Source of the DNA: Pseudomonas frederiksbergensis
Lineage (GTDB): Bacteria; Pseudomonadota; Gammaproteobacteria; Pseudomonadales; Pseudomonadaceae
Reading direction: 5' to 3'
Assembly (NCBI RefSeq): GCF_001874645.1
Contig: NZ_CP017886.1
Location: 4,276,001-4,340,000 of the forward strand
DNA: 64,000 nucleotides
Numbering within the stretch: position 1 is the stretch's first letter; each line of letters starts with the position of its first letter. Below, one piece after another: positions 18,808 to 27,880 of this stretch. The position numbers and the translations under genes were made by a program. The notes beneath the pieces were generated by a model that was given only the letters and a program-made list of their open reading frames with translations, was not told where the DNA came from and did no database searches.

Positions 18808-18830
18808 GGGGCAACTCCTTCCATGGGTGG

Positions 18831-19067
18831 TCAGTGGCGAGGTTTGGGTTTGCCGTGCTTGGCGCGCAGCGGGTCGAGCAAGTCGGACAGTCCGTTGTGA
18901 TCGATTTCCTGCATCAGGGCCAACAAGCCACCCAATTCACCGTGGGGAAAACCCTCGCGGGCGAACCAGTTCAGGTATTGGCCGGGCAGGTCGGCAATGA
19001 TGCGCCCCTTGTATTTGCCAAAGGGCATTTCGCGGGTGATCAGCAGTTCAAGCTTTTCGGGATTCAT
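18831..19067 (-). CDS. DUF3820 family protein
   Basis: Small cytosolic protein of 78 residues. The conserved PFGKYKGRIIADLPGQYLNWF segment with GFPHGELG identifies the family, which is listed as a putative quorum-sensing-regulated virulence factor; the biochemical role is not established. The start at 19067 (MNPEK) is chosen because a longer in-frame extension would run through the upstream REP element. Basic tail LRAKHGKPKPRH. It precedes the class V aminotransferase gene by 23 bp. Confidence 0.82.
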   Translation of the reverse strand: MNPEKLELLITREMPFGKYKGRIIADLPGQYLNWFAREGFPHGELGGLLALMQEIDHNGLSDLLDPLRAKHGKPKPRH

Positions 19068-19154
19068 CGATCGGTCGTCTTGATTCAAACAGTCTGGCGT
19101 TTTTTTGTGCTCGGGGATGACGGCGAGCGTGCAGGTAAAGGAAAGGGCTTGGAT

Positions 19155-19244
19155 CAAAGGATCGTCCGAGCGCGGCCCGAACCTGCGGCAGTTCCTGCAG
19201 ATGTACACAAAACCCTGTAGGAGCTGCCGCAGGCTGCGATCTTT
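19155..19244. repeat. Chimeric REP doublet
   Basis: The right arm (19217-19244) is a standard REP. The left arm (19155-19200) has its outer part replaced: instead of GATCGCAGCC it reads GATCGTCCGAGCGCGGCCCG before AACCTGCGGCAG. The same replacement occurs in the doublet at 27259-27348. Confidence 0.8.
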
Positions 19245-19248
19245 GTTG

Positions 19249-19719
19249 TCAGCCAATACTGATCGCTGGCAACGTTGGCAGTGTCACGGTTTGCTGTTTG
19301 CGCGGTGCGAGGATCTCGGCCTCACCGTCCACGACCAGCTCATCGCGTTGGTTGAATACCCGAGTGGCGATGCGCACGCGGAATTTCGGCAGTTTCTCGA
19401 GAATTTCCAGGCGTACGGTCAGGGTGTCGCCGATTTTCACTGGCTTCTGAAAGCTCATTTGCTGACCGATATAAATAGTCCCCGGCCCAGGCAGCTCGCA
19501 GGCGACGGCGGCGCTGATCAGCGCACCGCTGAACATGCCGTGGGCGATGCGTTCCTTGAACATGCTCGCTGCCGCAAACTCGGCGTCCAGGTGCACCGGG
19601 TTGTGGTCGCCGGACATCGCCGCGAACAGCTGAATGTCGCGTTCTTCGACGGTCTTGCTGTAGCTGGCGGTCTGGCCGACTTCGAGGGCTTCGTACGGGG
19701 TATTGGTAACCTGGGTCAT
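19249..19719 (-). CDS. phaJ: MaoC-like (R)-specific enoyl-CoA hydratase, PhaJ type
   Basis: Hot-dog-fold hydratase of 156 residues. The overlapping-hydratase motif is complete: AAMSGDHNPVHLDAEFA (catalytic Asp and His) and RIAHGMFSGALIS. PhaJ enzymes hydrate trans-2-enoyl-CoA to (R)-3-hydroxyacyl-CoA, linking beta-oxidation to polyhydroxyalkanoate precursors. The start MTQVTNTPYE at 19719 is preferred over one 13 codons upstream. Neighbours are a lipase-like hydrolase and two FadD synthetases, the arrangement I recall for phaJ1 loci of P. aeruginosa and P. putida. Activity is inferred from family. Confidence 0.85.
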   Translation of the reverse strand: MTQVTNTPYEALEVGQTASYSKTVEERDIQLFAAMSGDHNPVHLDAEFAAASMFKERIAHGMFSGALISAAVACELPGPGTIYIGQQMSFQKPVKIGDTLTVRLEILEKLPKFRVRIATRVFNQRDELVVDGEAEILAPRKQQTVTLPTLPAISIG

Positions 19720-19761
19720 GTGTCTTGAATCCTGTGACGAGTTAAGTGAAATAACCAAACA

Positions 19762-20706
19762 TTATTCGGTTCGGGGTGGCCGGCGATGGCTCAGTGCCTG
19801 AGCCAGCCATTTGAGCAGGTCCGCGGTCACTTCATCGCGGTTGCTCTCGTTGAACAGTTCGTGCCGTGCTTGCGGGTAGATATTCAGCTGCATGCACTGG
19901 CTTCCGGCGCCGCGCAGTGCGTCGGCCAGAGCCTTGAGACGTTTGCCCTCGCTCACCGGATCACATTCACCACCGATCACCAGCAACGGCAGGCCCGGAT
20001 CGATCTCCGCGAGATTGGACGCTTTGCTGATTTGCTGCAAGCCGCCGAGCAGGTCAATCCACAGCTGGTTGGTGCAACGGTAGCCACAGAGCGGATCGTG
20101 GACGTACTTGTCGACTTCGTCCGGGTCGCGGCTGAGCCAGTCGAATGCGGTGCGATGGGGCTTGAAGGCCTTGTTGAATGAACCGAACGACAACCACTCG
20201 ATCAAGGCACTGCGACCGGTAGCCCCCTGACGCCAGCGTTCGAAGCGTGCAATCAGGCGCGCTACGCGGTAGAGCGCGACTGGCTGGAAGTTCGAGCCAC
20301 TGAGTACGGCGCCGTACAGGCTGGCGCTATGGTGCAGGAGGTACGCCTGGGCGATGTAGCTGCCCATGCTGTGGCCAAGCAGCACGATAGGTACGCCGGG
20401 ATGGTGTTGGCCGATGTGTTGGTTAAGGCTGGCCAGGTCTCCGACCACTTTGTGCCAACCGTCCTTGTCTGCGAAATGCCCGAGCACGCCGTTTTCGGCG
20501 GTTTTGCCATGGCCGCGCTGGTCCAGCGCATAGACGCCGTAACCCTCGGCACATAAAGCCTGCGCCAGCCGCGCATAACGGCCGCTGTGTTCAGCCATCC
20601 CGTGGGACAGCAGAATCACCGCCTTTAACGGGCCTTCAGGCAGCCACTGGTTGACGAAAAGTCGACTGTGGTCGCTCGCGGTCAACCAGAATGTGTCGTG
20701 GATCAT
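19762..20706 (-). CDS. Alpha/beta hydrolase, lysophospholipase / monoacylglycerol lipase-like
   Basis: Serine hydrolase of 314 residues (Hydrolase_4 type). The oxyanion region is VILLSHGMAEHSGRYARLA, the nucleophile elbow is LLGHSMGSYIAQ, the acid is in LPLLVIGGECDPVSEG and the His is in YPQARHELFNE. No signal peptide is seen. It is expected to release fatty acids from monoglycerides or lysolipids, which the divergent FadD2 and FadD1 would activate to acyl-CoA. It lies 43 bp upstream of phaJ on the same strand, a probable operon. Confidence 0.88.
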   Translation of the reverse strand: MIHDTFWLTASDHSRLFVNQWLPEGPLKAVILLSHGMAEHSGRYARLAQALCAEGYGVYALDQRGHGKTAENGVLGHFADKDGWHKVVGDLASLNQHIGQHHPGVPIVLLGHSMGSYIAQAYLLHHSASLYGAVLSGSNFQPVALYRVARLIARFERWRQGATGRSALIEWLSFGSFNKAFKPHRTAFDWLSRDPDEVDKYVHDPLCGYRCTNQLWIDLLGGLQQISKASNLAEIDPGLPLLVIGGECDPVSEGKRLKALADALRGAGSQCMQLNIYPQARHELFNESNRDEVTADLLKWLAQALSHRRPPRTE

Positions 20707-20934
20707 GGCGATTCCTTTGCACGGTTTCGTTTAGGCTCGGCGTCGTTGCATTGTATAGCTCATCAACCGCAGGGCGTGCGATGTGGGTGTCCCTCAGCAG
20801 CAAGATTCACACGATCAATGACGCCGGTGCGTATATTTGCCTGAATCACCATAGCTGCTAGTGTCCCAGAAGCTCCGCTTTTCAGCGTCACAGAGAGGCG
20901 GCCCGGATTCGCTCAGGTAAAGAGGACAAGTACA

Positions 20935-22623
20935 ATGCAACCTGATTTCTGGAATGACAAACGCCCGGCCGGCGTACCCAATGATATCGATCTGGGTGCC
21001 TACAAGTCGGTCATCGAGGTGTTCGAGCGTTCCTGCAAGAAATTCGCTGACCGTCCGGCGTTCAGCAACATGGGCGTGACGCTCACTTATGCCGAGTTGG
21101 AGCGCTACAGCGCGGCTTTCGCCGGCTACCTGCAAACACAGACCGACCTGCTGCCCGGCGATCGCATCGCGGTGCAGATGCCCAATGTCCTGCATTATCC
21201 GATTGCCGTGTTCGGCGCGCTGCGTGCCGGGCTGATTGTGGTCAACACCAACCCGCTGTACACCGCGCGTGAAATGCGTCACCAGTTCAAGGATTCCGGC
21301 GCCCGGGCGCTGGTGTACCTGAATGTGTTCGGGCAGAAGGTCCAGGAAGTGCTGCCCGACACCGAGATTCAGTACCTGATCGAAGCGAAGATGGGCGACC
21401 TGATGTCGACTGCCAAGGGCTGGCTGATTAACACCGTGGTCGACAAGGTCAAGAAAATGGTGCCGGCCTACGACCTGCCGCAGGCGATTTCCTTCAAGAG
21501 CGCGTTGCGCCTGGGCCGCGGCCAGGGCATCAAGCCATTGAAGGTCAGCCTCGATGATGTCGCCGTGCTGCAATACACCGGCGGCACCACCGGGCTGGCC
21601 AAGGGCGCGATGCTGACCCACGGCAACCTGGTTGCCAACATGCAGCAGGCCCGGGCCTGTCTCGGCCAGTTCGGCAGCGATGGCAAACCGCTGTTGCGCG
21701 AAGGTCAGGAAGTGATGATCGCGCCGCTGCCGCTGTACCACATCTATGCCTTCACAGCGAACTGCATGTGCATGATGGTCACCGGCAACCACAACGTGCT
21801 GATCACCAATCCTCGGGACATCGCCGGCTTCATCAAAGAACTGAAAAACTGGCGGTTCTCGGCGCTGCTGGGGCTCAACACGCTGTTCGTCGCACTGATG
21901 GATCATCCGGACTTCAAGACTCTGGACTTCTCCAGCCTCAAACTCACCAATTCCGGCGGCACCGCGCTGGTCAAGGCCACCGCCGAGCGTTGGGAACAGC
22001 TGACCGGTTGCCGAATCACCGAAGGCTACGGCTTGACCGAAACCTCGCCGGTGGCCTGCACCAACCCGTATGGCGACAAGTCACGTATTGGTACGGTTGG
22101 CCTGCCAGTGCCGGGCACCACGTTGAAAGTCATCAATGATGACGGCGTCGAGCAGCCCATGGGCGAGCGCGGCGAGCTTTGCATCAAGGGCCCGCAAATC
22201 ATGAAAGGCTACTGGCAGAAACCCGAAGCCACCGCCGAGGTGCTGGATGCCGACGGCTGGTTCAAATCCGGCGACATCGCGGTGATCGACCCGGACGGGT
22301 TCGTACGAATTGTCGATCGCAAGAAAGACATGATCATCGTCTCGGGTTTCAACGTGTACCCGAACGAGATCGAGGACGTGGTCATGGCACACCCGAAAGT
22401 CGCCAACTGCGCGGTGATCGGTGTGCCGGACGAACGCTCCGGGGAAGCGGTGAAACTGTTTGTGGTGGCGCGTGAAGCGGGTATCAGCCTTGAAGAGCTG
22501 AAGGCTTACTGCAAGGAGAACTTCACCGCCTACAAGGTGCCCAAACACATCGTGCTGCGTGAGTCGCTGCCGATGACGCCGGTTGGCAAGATATTGCGGC
22601 GGGAGCTGCGTGATATAGCCTGA
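20935..22623 (+). CDS. fadD2: Long-chain fatty acid-CoA ligase FadD2
   Basis: Activates fatty acids to acyl-CoA using ATP. The 562-residue ANL-superfamily enzyme has the P-loop YTGGTTGLAKGAMLTH, the A5 motif GYGLTETSP, FKSGDIAVIDPDGFVRIVDR, the hinge KKDMIIVSGFNVYPNE and the catalytic Lys in TPVGKILRRELRD. First of two tandem fadD genes and divergent from the hydrolase; the order matches fadD2-fadD1 in P. aeruginosa. A REP doublet separates it from fadD1, which has a distinct leader. Confidence 0.94.
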   Translation: MQPDFWNDKRPAGVPNDIDLGAYKSVIEVFERSCKKFADRPAFSNMGVTLTYAELERYSAAFAGYLQTQTDLLPGDRIAVQMPNVLHYPIAVFGALRAGLIVVNTNPLYTAREMRHQFKDSGARALVYLNVFGQKVQEVLPDTEIQYLIEAKMGDLMSTAKGWLINTVVDKVKKMVPAYDLPQAISFKSALRLGRGQGIKPLKVSLDDVAVLQYTGGTTGLAKGAMLTHGNLVANMQQARACLGQFGSDGKPLLREGQEVMIAPLPLYHIYAFTANCMCMMVTGNHNVLITNPRDIAGFIKELKNWRFSALLGLNTLFVALMDHPDFKTLDFSSLKLTNSGGTALVKATAERWEQLTGCRITEGYGLTETSPVACTNPYGDKSRIGTVGLPVPGTTLKVINDDGVEQPMGERGELCIKGPQIMKGYWQKPEATAEVLDADGWFKSGDIAVIDPDGFVRIVDRKKDMIIVSGFNVYPNEIEDVVMAHPKVANCAVIGVPDERSGEAVKLFVVAREAGISLEELKAYCKENFTAYKVPKHIVLRESLPMTPVGKILRRELRDIA

Positions 22624-22646
22624 CAGATCGTAGACGGTGGTGTTCC

Positions 22647-22721
22647 AAAAAGATCGCAGCCTGCGGCAGCTCCTACGTGCGGTGTGTACGTGTAGGAGCT
22701 GCCGCAGGCTGCGATCTTTTT
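22647..22721. repeat. REP doublet (inverted pair)
   Basis: Arms 22647-22676 and 22692-22720 in opposite orientation after the fadD2 stop. The arms match the commonest form exactly. Likely 3' end protection or termination signal of fadD2 mRNA. Confidence 0.88.
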
Positions 22722-22906
22722 CGTTTGAAAGGCTCATTCCAGAGCGTTTAAAGGCGCTATAGAATCTTTGCTCTAAAATTGACTATTGAGTTGTCTTGAG
22801 TCGAGAACGTGACTGTGGAGGCTTCTTTTGGCTCTAGTAGGCCCTTGGCAAAGCTGCTACTCTCGGCGCGCTTTGTGACTTCTCGGCCTAGGTAAAAGCC
22901 GGATTC

Positions 22907-22949
22907 ACCAATAAAAAGACACCAATAAAAAACACACACCAATAATAAT
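22907..22949 (+). promoter_or_regulatory. Triple ACCAATAA repeat in the fadD1 leader
   Basis: ACCAATAAAAA at 22907-22917, ACCAATAAAAA at 22921-22931 and ACCAATAATAA at 22938-22948, spaced 14 and 17 nt. The last contains AATAATAA, fitting the AAnAAnAA Hfq/Crc motif, 46 nt before the fadD1 ATG. The surrounding 270-bp gap is AT-richer than its neighbours and otherwise holds no gene that I can support. Confidence 0.5.
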
Positions 22950-22994
22950 CGCAAAATGCGGTGAAGAATTCGCGTTGCTGAGGAGTGGGCTTCC

Positions 22995-24695
22995 ATGATC
23001 GAAGACTTTTGGAAGGATAAGTACCCAGCTGGAATTGCTGCCGATATCAATCCAGACGAGTATCCGAATATTCAGGCAGTGTTAAAGCAATCCTGCCAAC
23101 GCTTCGCCAACAAACCGGCCTTTAGTAACCTCGGCAAGACACTCACCTACGGTGAGCTGTACGAATTGTCGGGTGCTTTTGCCGCTTACCTGCAACAGCA
23201 TACCGATTTGCAGCCGGGCGATCGAATTGCCGTGCAACTGCCAAACCTGCTGCAATACCCGATCGCCGTGTTTGGTGCTATCCGCGCCGGCTTGATCGTG
23301 GTCAACACCAACCCGCTGTACACCGCGCGGGAAATGGAACACCAATTCAACGATTCCGGCGCCAAGGCGCTGGTTTGCCTGGCGAACATGGCGCACCTGG
23401 CCGAGGTCGTGGTGCCCAAGACTGGCGTCAAGCACGTCATCGTGACCGAAGTGGCCGACCTGCTGCCACCGCTCAAGCGTTTGCTGATCAACAGCGTCAT
23501 CAAGTACGTGAAGAAGATGGTCCCGGCATTCCATCTGCCCAAGGCCATCAAGTTCAATGACGTGTTGAGTAAAGGCCACGGCCAGCCCGTGACCGAAGCC
23601 AACCCGACCAGCAGCGACGTTGCCGTGCTGCAATACACGGGCGGCACCACCGGCGTGGCCAAAGGTGCAATGCTGACCCACCGCAACCTGGTGGCGAACA
23701 TGCTGCAGTGCAAGGCCCTGATGGGCTCCAACCTGAATGAAGGTTGCGAAATCCTCATCACGCCGCTGCCGCTGTATCACATCTATGCCTTCACCTTTCA
23801 TTGCATGGCGATGATGCTGATCGGCAACCACAACATCCTGATCAGCAACCCGCGCGACCTGTCGGCGATGGTCAAGGAACTGTCGAAGTGGAAGTTCAGC
23901 GGTTTTGTCGGCCTGAACACCTTGTTCGTGGCGCTGTGCAACAGCGAAGCGTTCCGCAAGCTGGACTTCTCGGCACTGAAAATCACCTTGTCCGGTGGCA
24001 TGGCCTTGCAACTGGCCGCTGCCGAACGCTGGAAAGCCGTAACCGGTTGCGCCATCTGCGAAGGTTACGGCATGACCGAAACCAGCCCGGTAGCCACCGT
24101 CAATCCAAACCAGAACATTCAGGTGGGCACGATCGGTATTCCGGTGCCGTCGACCCTGTGCAAAGTCATCGACGACGCGGGTGTTGAACAGCCACTGGGC
24201 GAAATCGGTGAGCTGTGCGTAAAAGGTCCGCAAGTGATGAAGGGCTACTGGCAGCGCCAGGAAGCCACCGATGAAATTCTCGACAGCGAAGGCTGGTTGA
24301 AGACCGGTGACATCGCGCTGATCCAGCCAGATGGTTACATGCGCATTGTCGATCGCAAGAAAGACATGATTCTGGTCTCCGGTTTCAACGTCTACCCGAA
24401 CGAACTCGAAGACGTGCTGGCCACCTTGCCGGGCGTGCTGCAATGCGCGGCCATTGGCGTGCCGGATGAGAAGTCGGGTGAGGCGATCAAGATTTTCATC
24501 GTCGCCAAACCGGGTGTCACCCTGACCAAAGAGCAGGTGATGACGCACATGCGTGCCAACGTTACCGGGTATAAAGTGCCGAAAGCCGTCGAGTTCCGTG
24601 ATGCGCTGCCGACCACCAACGTGGGCAAGATCCTGCGTCGCGAACTGCGCGATGAAGAGCTGAAGAAACTCGGCTTGAAGAAGGTCAGCGCCTAG
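22995..24695 (+). CDS. fadD1: Long-chain fatty acid-CoA ligase FadD1
   Basis: Second acyl-CoA synthetase, 566 residues, closely similar to FadD2 along its length: YTGGTTGVAKGAMLTH P-loop, GYGMTETSPVATVN, LKTGDIALIQPDGYMRIVDR, KKDMILVSGFNVYPNE and TNVGKILRRELRDEE with catalytic Lys. GAGGAG stands before the ATG. In P. aeruginosa the two FadDs differ in chain-length preference and in induction; that cannot be read here. Followed by a strong hairpin terminator. Confidence 0.95.
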   Translation: MIEDFWKDKYPAGIAADINPDEYPNIQAVLKQSCQRFANKPAFSNLGKTLTYGELYELSGAFAAYLQQHTDLQPGDRIAVQLPNLLQYPIAVFGAIRAGLIVVNTNPLYTAREMEHQFNDSGAKALVCLANMAHLAEVVVPKTGVKHVIVTEVADLLPPLKRLLINSVIKYVKKMVPAFHLPKAIKFNDVLSKGHGQPVTEANPTSSDVAVLQYTGGTTGVAKGAMLTHRNLVANMLQCKALMGSNLNEGCEILITPLPLYHIYAFTFHCMAMMLIGNHNILISNPRDLSAMVKELSKWKFSGFVGLNTLFVALCNSEAFRKLDFSALKITLSGGMALQLAAAERWKAVTGCAICEGYGMTETSPVATVNPNQNIQVGTIGIPVPSTLCKVIDDAGVEQPLGEIGELCVKGPQVMKGYWQRQEATDEILDSEGWLKTGDIALIQPDGYMRIVDRKKDMILVSGFNVYPNELEDVLATLPGVLQCAAIGVPDEKSGEAIKIFIVAKPGVTLTKEQVMTHMRANVTGYKVPKAVEFRDALPTTNVGKILRRELRDEELKKLGLKKVSA

Positions 24696-24701
24696 TCAAA
24701 C

Positions 24702-24727
24702 AAAAGCCCCGCAGATGCGGGGCTTTT
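24702..24727 (+). terminator. Rho-independent terminator of fadD1
   Basis: AAAAGCCCCGCA (24702-24713), GA loop, TGCGGGGCTTTT (24716-24727): a perfect 12-bp stem whose arms carry A and T runs, so it could work in both directions. Confidence 0.88.
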
Positions 24728-24740
24728 GTTTCTTCAGATC

Positions 24741-24815
24741 AAAAGATCGCAGCCTGCGGCAGCTCCTACAGGGGAGCGCGCTCGGCGTAGGAGCTGCCGC
24801 AGGCTGCGATCTTTT
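24741..24815. repeat. REP doublet (inverted pair)
   Basis: Arms 24741-24769 and 24787-24815 sit between the fadD1 terminator and the convergent hypothetical gene. The right arm ends 5 bp before that gene's stop codon. Confidence 0.87.
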
Positions 24816-24819
24816 ACTG

Positions 24820-25197
24820 TTACAGGCGGAACTGCGCGAAATTGACGTTGGTGCCGGCCGGGCGCATGTCCTGAAGGTACGAGTCCTTGTCGGCGCTCAA
24901 CTCCAGGCTCAGGGCCGCCTTGCGCTTGCCTTCGTTGCGCACCACCAGGCCTTCGAGCTTCTCGCGCAGAAACACCGTCGGTACTTTCAGGTGCAGCAGT
25001 TCGTCGGTGGCGGGCGTGTGCATCAGGAGGTGAACCCACTCGTACTGACCAATGGCCAGACGCGCAACCGGGATATCAAACCACCAGATGTTGCGGTTGC
25101 GGTTCAATTCGGTGAAATGGCAGTTGTTGACGCCAAGCACTGCACCGCCGAGTTCCTGGTTTCTGCGGGCAATGGCCTGCTTTTTATCAAGTTTCAT
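24820..25197 (-). CDS. Conserved hypothetical protein next to fadD1
   Basis: Protein of 125 residues, start MKLDKKQAIA at 25197; longer in-frame extensions look like translated leader. It is soluble, with no signal peptide or membrane segment. Aromatic-rich stretch NIWWFDIPVARLAIGQYEWV, then LKVPTVFLREKLEGLVVRNE. I recall a protein of this size in the same position downstream of fadD1 in P. aeruginosa, so it is likely a conserved Pseudomonas gene, but no function is known to me. Confidence 0.7.
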   Translation of the reverse strand: MKLDKKQAIARRNQELGGAVLGVNNCHFTELNRNRNIWWFDIPVARLAIGQYEWVHLLMHTPATDELLHLKVPTVFLREKLEGLVVRNEGKRKAALSLELSADKDSYLQDMRPAGTNVNFAQFRL

Positions 25198-25394
25198 AAC
25201 GTTCCTACGGGATTGGATCTTCAGCGCCACGGCCTGAATACGTTGCGCATTCTCGGGGGAAAGCCTGCAAACATAAAGCCCAACCTGCATGTGCGGATGA
25301 AATGACCCGGTGAAAATAAATGAAACTCTGTGCAACACCCACCGGTCAACCCCTAAGTAATGACTGACCTTTGAATGTTCACAGGAGAAATACC

Positions 25395-25586
25395 ATGAGC
25401 AGCACTGGCGATAAAGTTAAAGGCCTGGCCAACGAAGTGGTCGGCAACGTCAAGCAAGGCGTGGGTAAAGCCACCGACAACCCCAAGCTGCGAGCCGAAG
25501 GCAAGCTTCAGGAAAAGAAAGGCGAAGCCCAGCAAGCGCTCGGCAAGGTTAAAGATGCGATCAAGAAAACCGTCGATAAAGCCTGA
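25395..25586 (+). CDS. CsbD family stress-response protein
   Basis: Small hydrophilic 63-residue protein, rich in Lys, Gly and Ala. Two half-repeats GDKVKGLANEVVGNVKQG and AEGKLQEKKGEAQQALGK carry the CsbD signature. Members are general-stress-induced; the molecular role is not established. AGGAG stands 9 nt before the ATG at 25395. A terminator follows at 25615. Confidence 0.88.
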   Translation: MSSTGDKVKGLANEVVGNVKQGVGKATDNPKLRAEGKLQEKKGEAQQALGKVKDAIKKTVDKA

Positions 25587-25614
25587 GCCGATAGCCCGCG
25601 TTAATGCAGTGCGA

Positions 25615-25641
25615 CGGCCATCTACGGATGGCCGTTTTTTT
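25615..25641 (+). terminator. Rho-independent terminator of csbD-like gene
   Basis: CGGCCATC (25615-25622), TACG loop, GATGGCCG (25627-25634), T7. Confidence 0.92.
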
Positions 25642-25764
25642 GTCGACTTTTGTTATTTACCCCCCTGAAATTGTTCCAAAGTCGCCAAGTAGGTTACTTT
25701 GGTGCAGGAAACGGCCCCTGAGTCGCCCCCGACTTCAACTTTTTTTGCGGCGAAAGGAGACGCT

Positions 25765-26709
25765 ATGATTTTCCCGGAGTTGAAAGGCTTGCCCTTGCAC
25801 CGCGTGATGATGCGCACCGTCACCGAGTTCATCAATGACGAGATGTCGACCTATGCCTCGGCGCTGGCCTATCAGATGCTGTTCTCGCTGTTTCCCTTCA
25901 TTCTGTTTCTGATTGCCCTGATCGGTTTCCTGCACCTGCCGGACTTCTTTACCTGGCTGCGCCTGCAATCGGAATTGGTGTTGCCGCCGCAAGCGCTGGA
26001 ACAAGTGAACCCGGTGATCGACCAGCTCCAGCAATCCAAGGGTGGCTTGCTCTCGGTGGGTATCGTCATCGCCCTGTGGACCGCCTCGGCAGGTGTGCGG
26101 CTGATGATGAGCGCGATGAACGCGGCCTACGATGTGGTCGAAGGCCGGCCGATCTGGAAGCGCTTTCCGCTGTCGATCTTCTACACCGTTGGCGTTGCCG
26201 GCATGCTGCTGGTCGCAGCAGCCTTGATGGTGCTCGGCCCGCAAGTGATGGAGTGGATTGCGTCGCAGATCGGCATGGAGGAGTTCATCGTCACGCTGTG
26301 GACGATTTTGCGCTGGCCGGTGATCGTGATCCTGATGATGGTCGCCGTGGCCTTGATGTACTACGTGATGCCTGACGTGAAGCAGGAATTTCGCTTCATC
26401 ACCCCCGGCTCGGTGCTGGCGGTGGTGGTGTGGATCATCGCGTCGCTGGGCTTTGGTTATTACGTCAAAACCTTCGCCAACTACAATGCCATGTATGGCA
26501 GTATCGGCGCGATCATCGTGCTGTTGCTGTACTTCTACATTTCCGCTGCGGTGCTGTTGCTCGGCGCGGAAATGAATGCGGTGATCGATCACATGTCGAC
26601 CGAAGGCAAGAATCCTGGCGCAAAGGACTTCGGCGAACACGACGAAAAACAACACGTTTCGGGACTGGGCAGGGACCACTCGCTCGACCCGACCACTGAC
26701 GAAGCCTGA
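25765..26709 (+). CDS. YihY/BrkB family inner-membrane protein
   Basis: Polytopic membrane protein of 314 residues with about six hydrophobic segments. Family features: [19 protein letters not shown] near the N-terminus, a central [17 protein letters not shown], and [18 protein letters not shown] before the last helices, with a hydrophilic C-terminal tail. Once annotated as RNase BN, now regarded as membrane proteins of unknown function, sometimes called virulence factor BrkB. AAGGAG precedes the ATG at 25765. def starts 2 bp after the stop, so the two are probably co-transcribed. Confidence 0.88.
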   Translation: MIFPELKGLPLHRVMMRTVTEFINDEMSTYASALAYQMLFSLFPFILFLIALIGFLHLPDFFTWLRLQSELVLPPQALEQVNPVIDQLQQSKGGLLSVGIVIALWTASAGVRLMMSAMNAAYDVVEGRPIWKRFPLSIFYTVGVAGMLLVAAALMVLGPQVMEWIASQIGMEEFIVTLWTILRWPVIVILMMVAVALMYYVMPDVKQEFRFITPGSVLAVVVWIIASLGFGYYVKTFANYNAMYGSIGAIIVLLLYFYISAAVLLLGAEMNAVIDHMSTEGKNPGAKDFGEHDEKQHVSGLGRDHSLDPTTDEA

Positions 26710-26711
26710 CG

Positions 26712-27251
26712 ATGATCCGTGAAATTCTGAAAATGGGCGATGAGCGTCTGCTGCGTATTGCTCCACCGGTACCGGCCAGCATGTTCGACAGCCCCGAACT
26801 GTGGCAGTTGATCGATGACATGTTCCAGACCATGGAAAGTGTCGGCGGCGTCGGCCTGGCAGCCCCGCAGATTGGTGTCGACCTGCAACTGGTGATCTTC
26901 GGTTTCGAGCACAGCGAACGTTACCCGGACGCCGATGCCGTACCGCAGACGATCCTGATCAACCCGTTGATTACGCCGCTTGATCCGACGCTGGAAGAGG
27001 GCTTCGAAGGTTGCCTGTCGGTACCGGGACTGCGAGGTGCGGTGGAGCGTTATCAGCACATTCGCTATGAAGGCTTCGATCCCAAAGGCCAGCCGATTGT
27101 GCGCATCGCCTCGGGGTTTCACGCCCGTGTGGTGCAGCACGAATGCGATCACCTGATCGGCCGGTTGTACCCGTCGCGGATCACCGACTTTCGCAAGTTC
27201 GGGTTTACCGAGGTGATGTTCCCTGATCTGGATCCTTCGGCTGATGACTAA
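26712..27251 (+). CDS. def: Peptide deformylase (second-copy type)
   Basis: Metallo-hydrolase that removes the formyl group from nascent peptide N-termini. 179 residues with all three motifs: [10 protein letters not shown] (about residues 45-54), EGCLSVPG with the metal-ligand Cys, and QHECDHLIG with two His ligands and the catalytic Glu. The context (after YihY, not next to fmt/dprA) suggests this is an additional deformylase rather than the fmt-linked one. It starts 2 bp after the yihY stop. Confidence 0.93.
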   Translation: MIREILKMGDERLLRIAPPVPASMFDSPELWQLIDDMFQTMESVGGVGLAAPQIGVDLQLVIFGFEHSERYPDADAVPQTILINPLITPLDPTLEEGFEGCLSVPGLRGAVERYQHIRYEGFDPKGQPIVRIASGFHARVVQHECDHLIGRLYPSRITDFRKFGFTEVMFPDLDPSADD

Positions 27252-27258
27252 AAGCGCT

Positions 27259-27348
27259 AAAAGATCGCAGCCTTCGGCAGCTCCTACAGGTGCATGCAAA
27301 ACTTTGTAGGAGCTGCCGAAGGTTCGGGCCGCGTTCGGACGATCTTTT
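27259..27348. repeat. Chimeric REP doublet
   Basis: Left arm 27259-27287 is standard (with CCTTCGGC variant). The right arm 27306-27348 has TTCGGGCCGCGTTCGGAC inserted in place of the usual CTGC before GATCTTTT, the same variant as at 19155-19200 in reverse orientation. Confidence 0.8.
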
Positions 27349-27360
27349 GATCTTCGCTGA

Positions 27361-27777
27361 TTACTTGCCCGGCTCCAGGCCCATGGCAATCATTGGCTTG
27401 CTGCGGTTGTAGCGAGCCAGGCGCTCGGCCAGTGCATAGGGCAACAACGGGCCTGCGGTGAAGCCATTACGTTCATAAAATTCGCGCAAGTCAGGGTGGC
27501 AGAACAGCCACACCGGTGCCTTGATCTGTAACAGCGCCTGGGCCATCAACGCGGCCGCGATGCCTTGTCCCCGCAGGGCCGGGTCGACAAATAATCCCGT
27601 CAGCCAAAACCCCTCCGCCATCGGCCGCAAACAGAGCCCGGCAATGATTTCGTCGCGCTTGCCCACCCACAGTTGAGCGTCGCGAACGGCCTTCATCGAT
27701 GACTGGTGACGGCGGTAGAACTTGTTCAGCAACGGCCACAGTGGCTCGGCAAGCTGGGTGTACTGGGTGTTGGGCAT
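27361..27777 (-). CDS. GNAT family N-acetyltransferase
   Basis: 138-residue acetyltransferase, start MPNTQYTQLA at 27777. The acetyl-CoA site is FVDPALRGQGIAAALMAQAL (motif A), with YERNGFTAGP as motif B. The N-terminal LLNKFYRRHQSSMKA resembles acyltransferases acting on small molecules. Substrate unknown. It converges on def across the chimeric REP doublet and is divergent from the Lys-rich small gene. Confidence 0.83.
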   Translation of the reverse strand: MPNTQYTQLAEPLWPLLNKFYRRHQSSMKAVRDAQLWVGKRDEIIAGLCLRPMAEGFWLTGLFVDPALRGQGIAAALMAQALLQIKAPVWLFCHPDLREFYERNGFTAGPLLPYALAERLARYNRSKPMIAMGLEPGK

Positions 27778-27880
27778 GTGCAAGAGGGTCGCTGCGCAAA
27801 ATGGACCTATTATAAAAGAACCAGCGCTACGAGATAGGTGTATACCTGATCTCATATTCCCAGTGAGTGGAGCGTGCATC

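Noticed and set aside
22757..23050. 97-codon minus-strand frame across the fadD1 leader
   Set aside because: Overlaps the fadD1 start and the A-rich repeats, with no ribosome-binding site or motif.
23082..24548. 488-codon minus-strand frame opposite fadD1
   Set aside because: Antisense shadow of fadD1; the equivalent appears opposite fadD2, as expected from shared codon structure.
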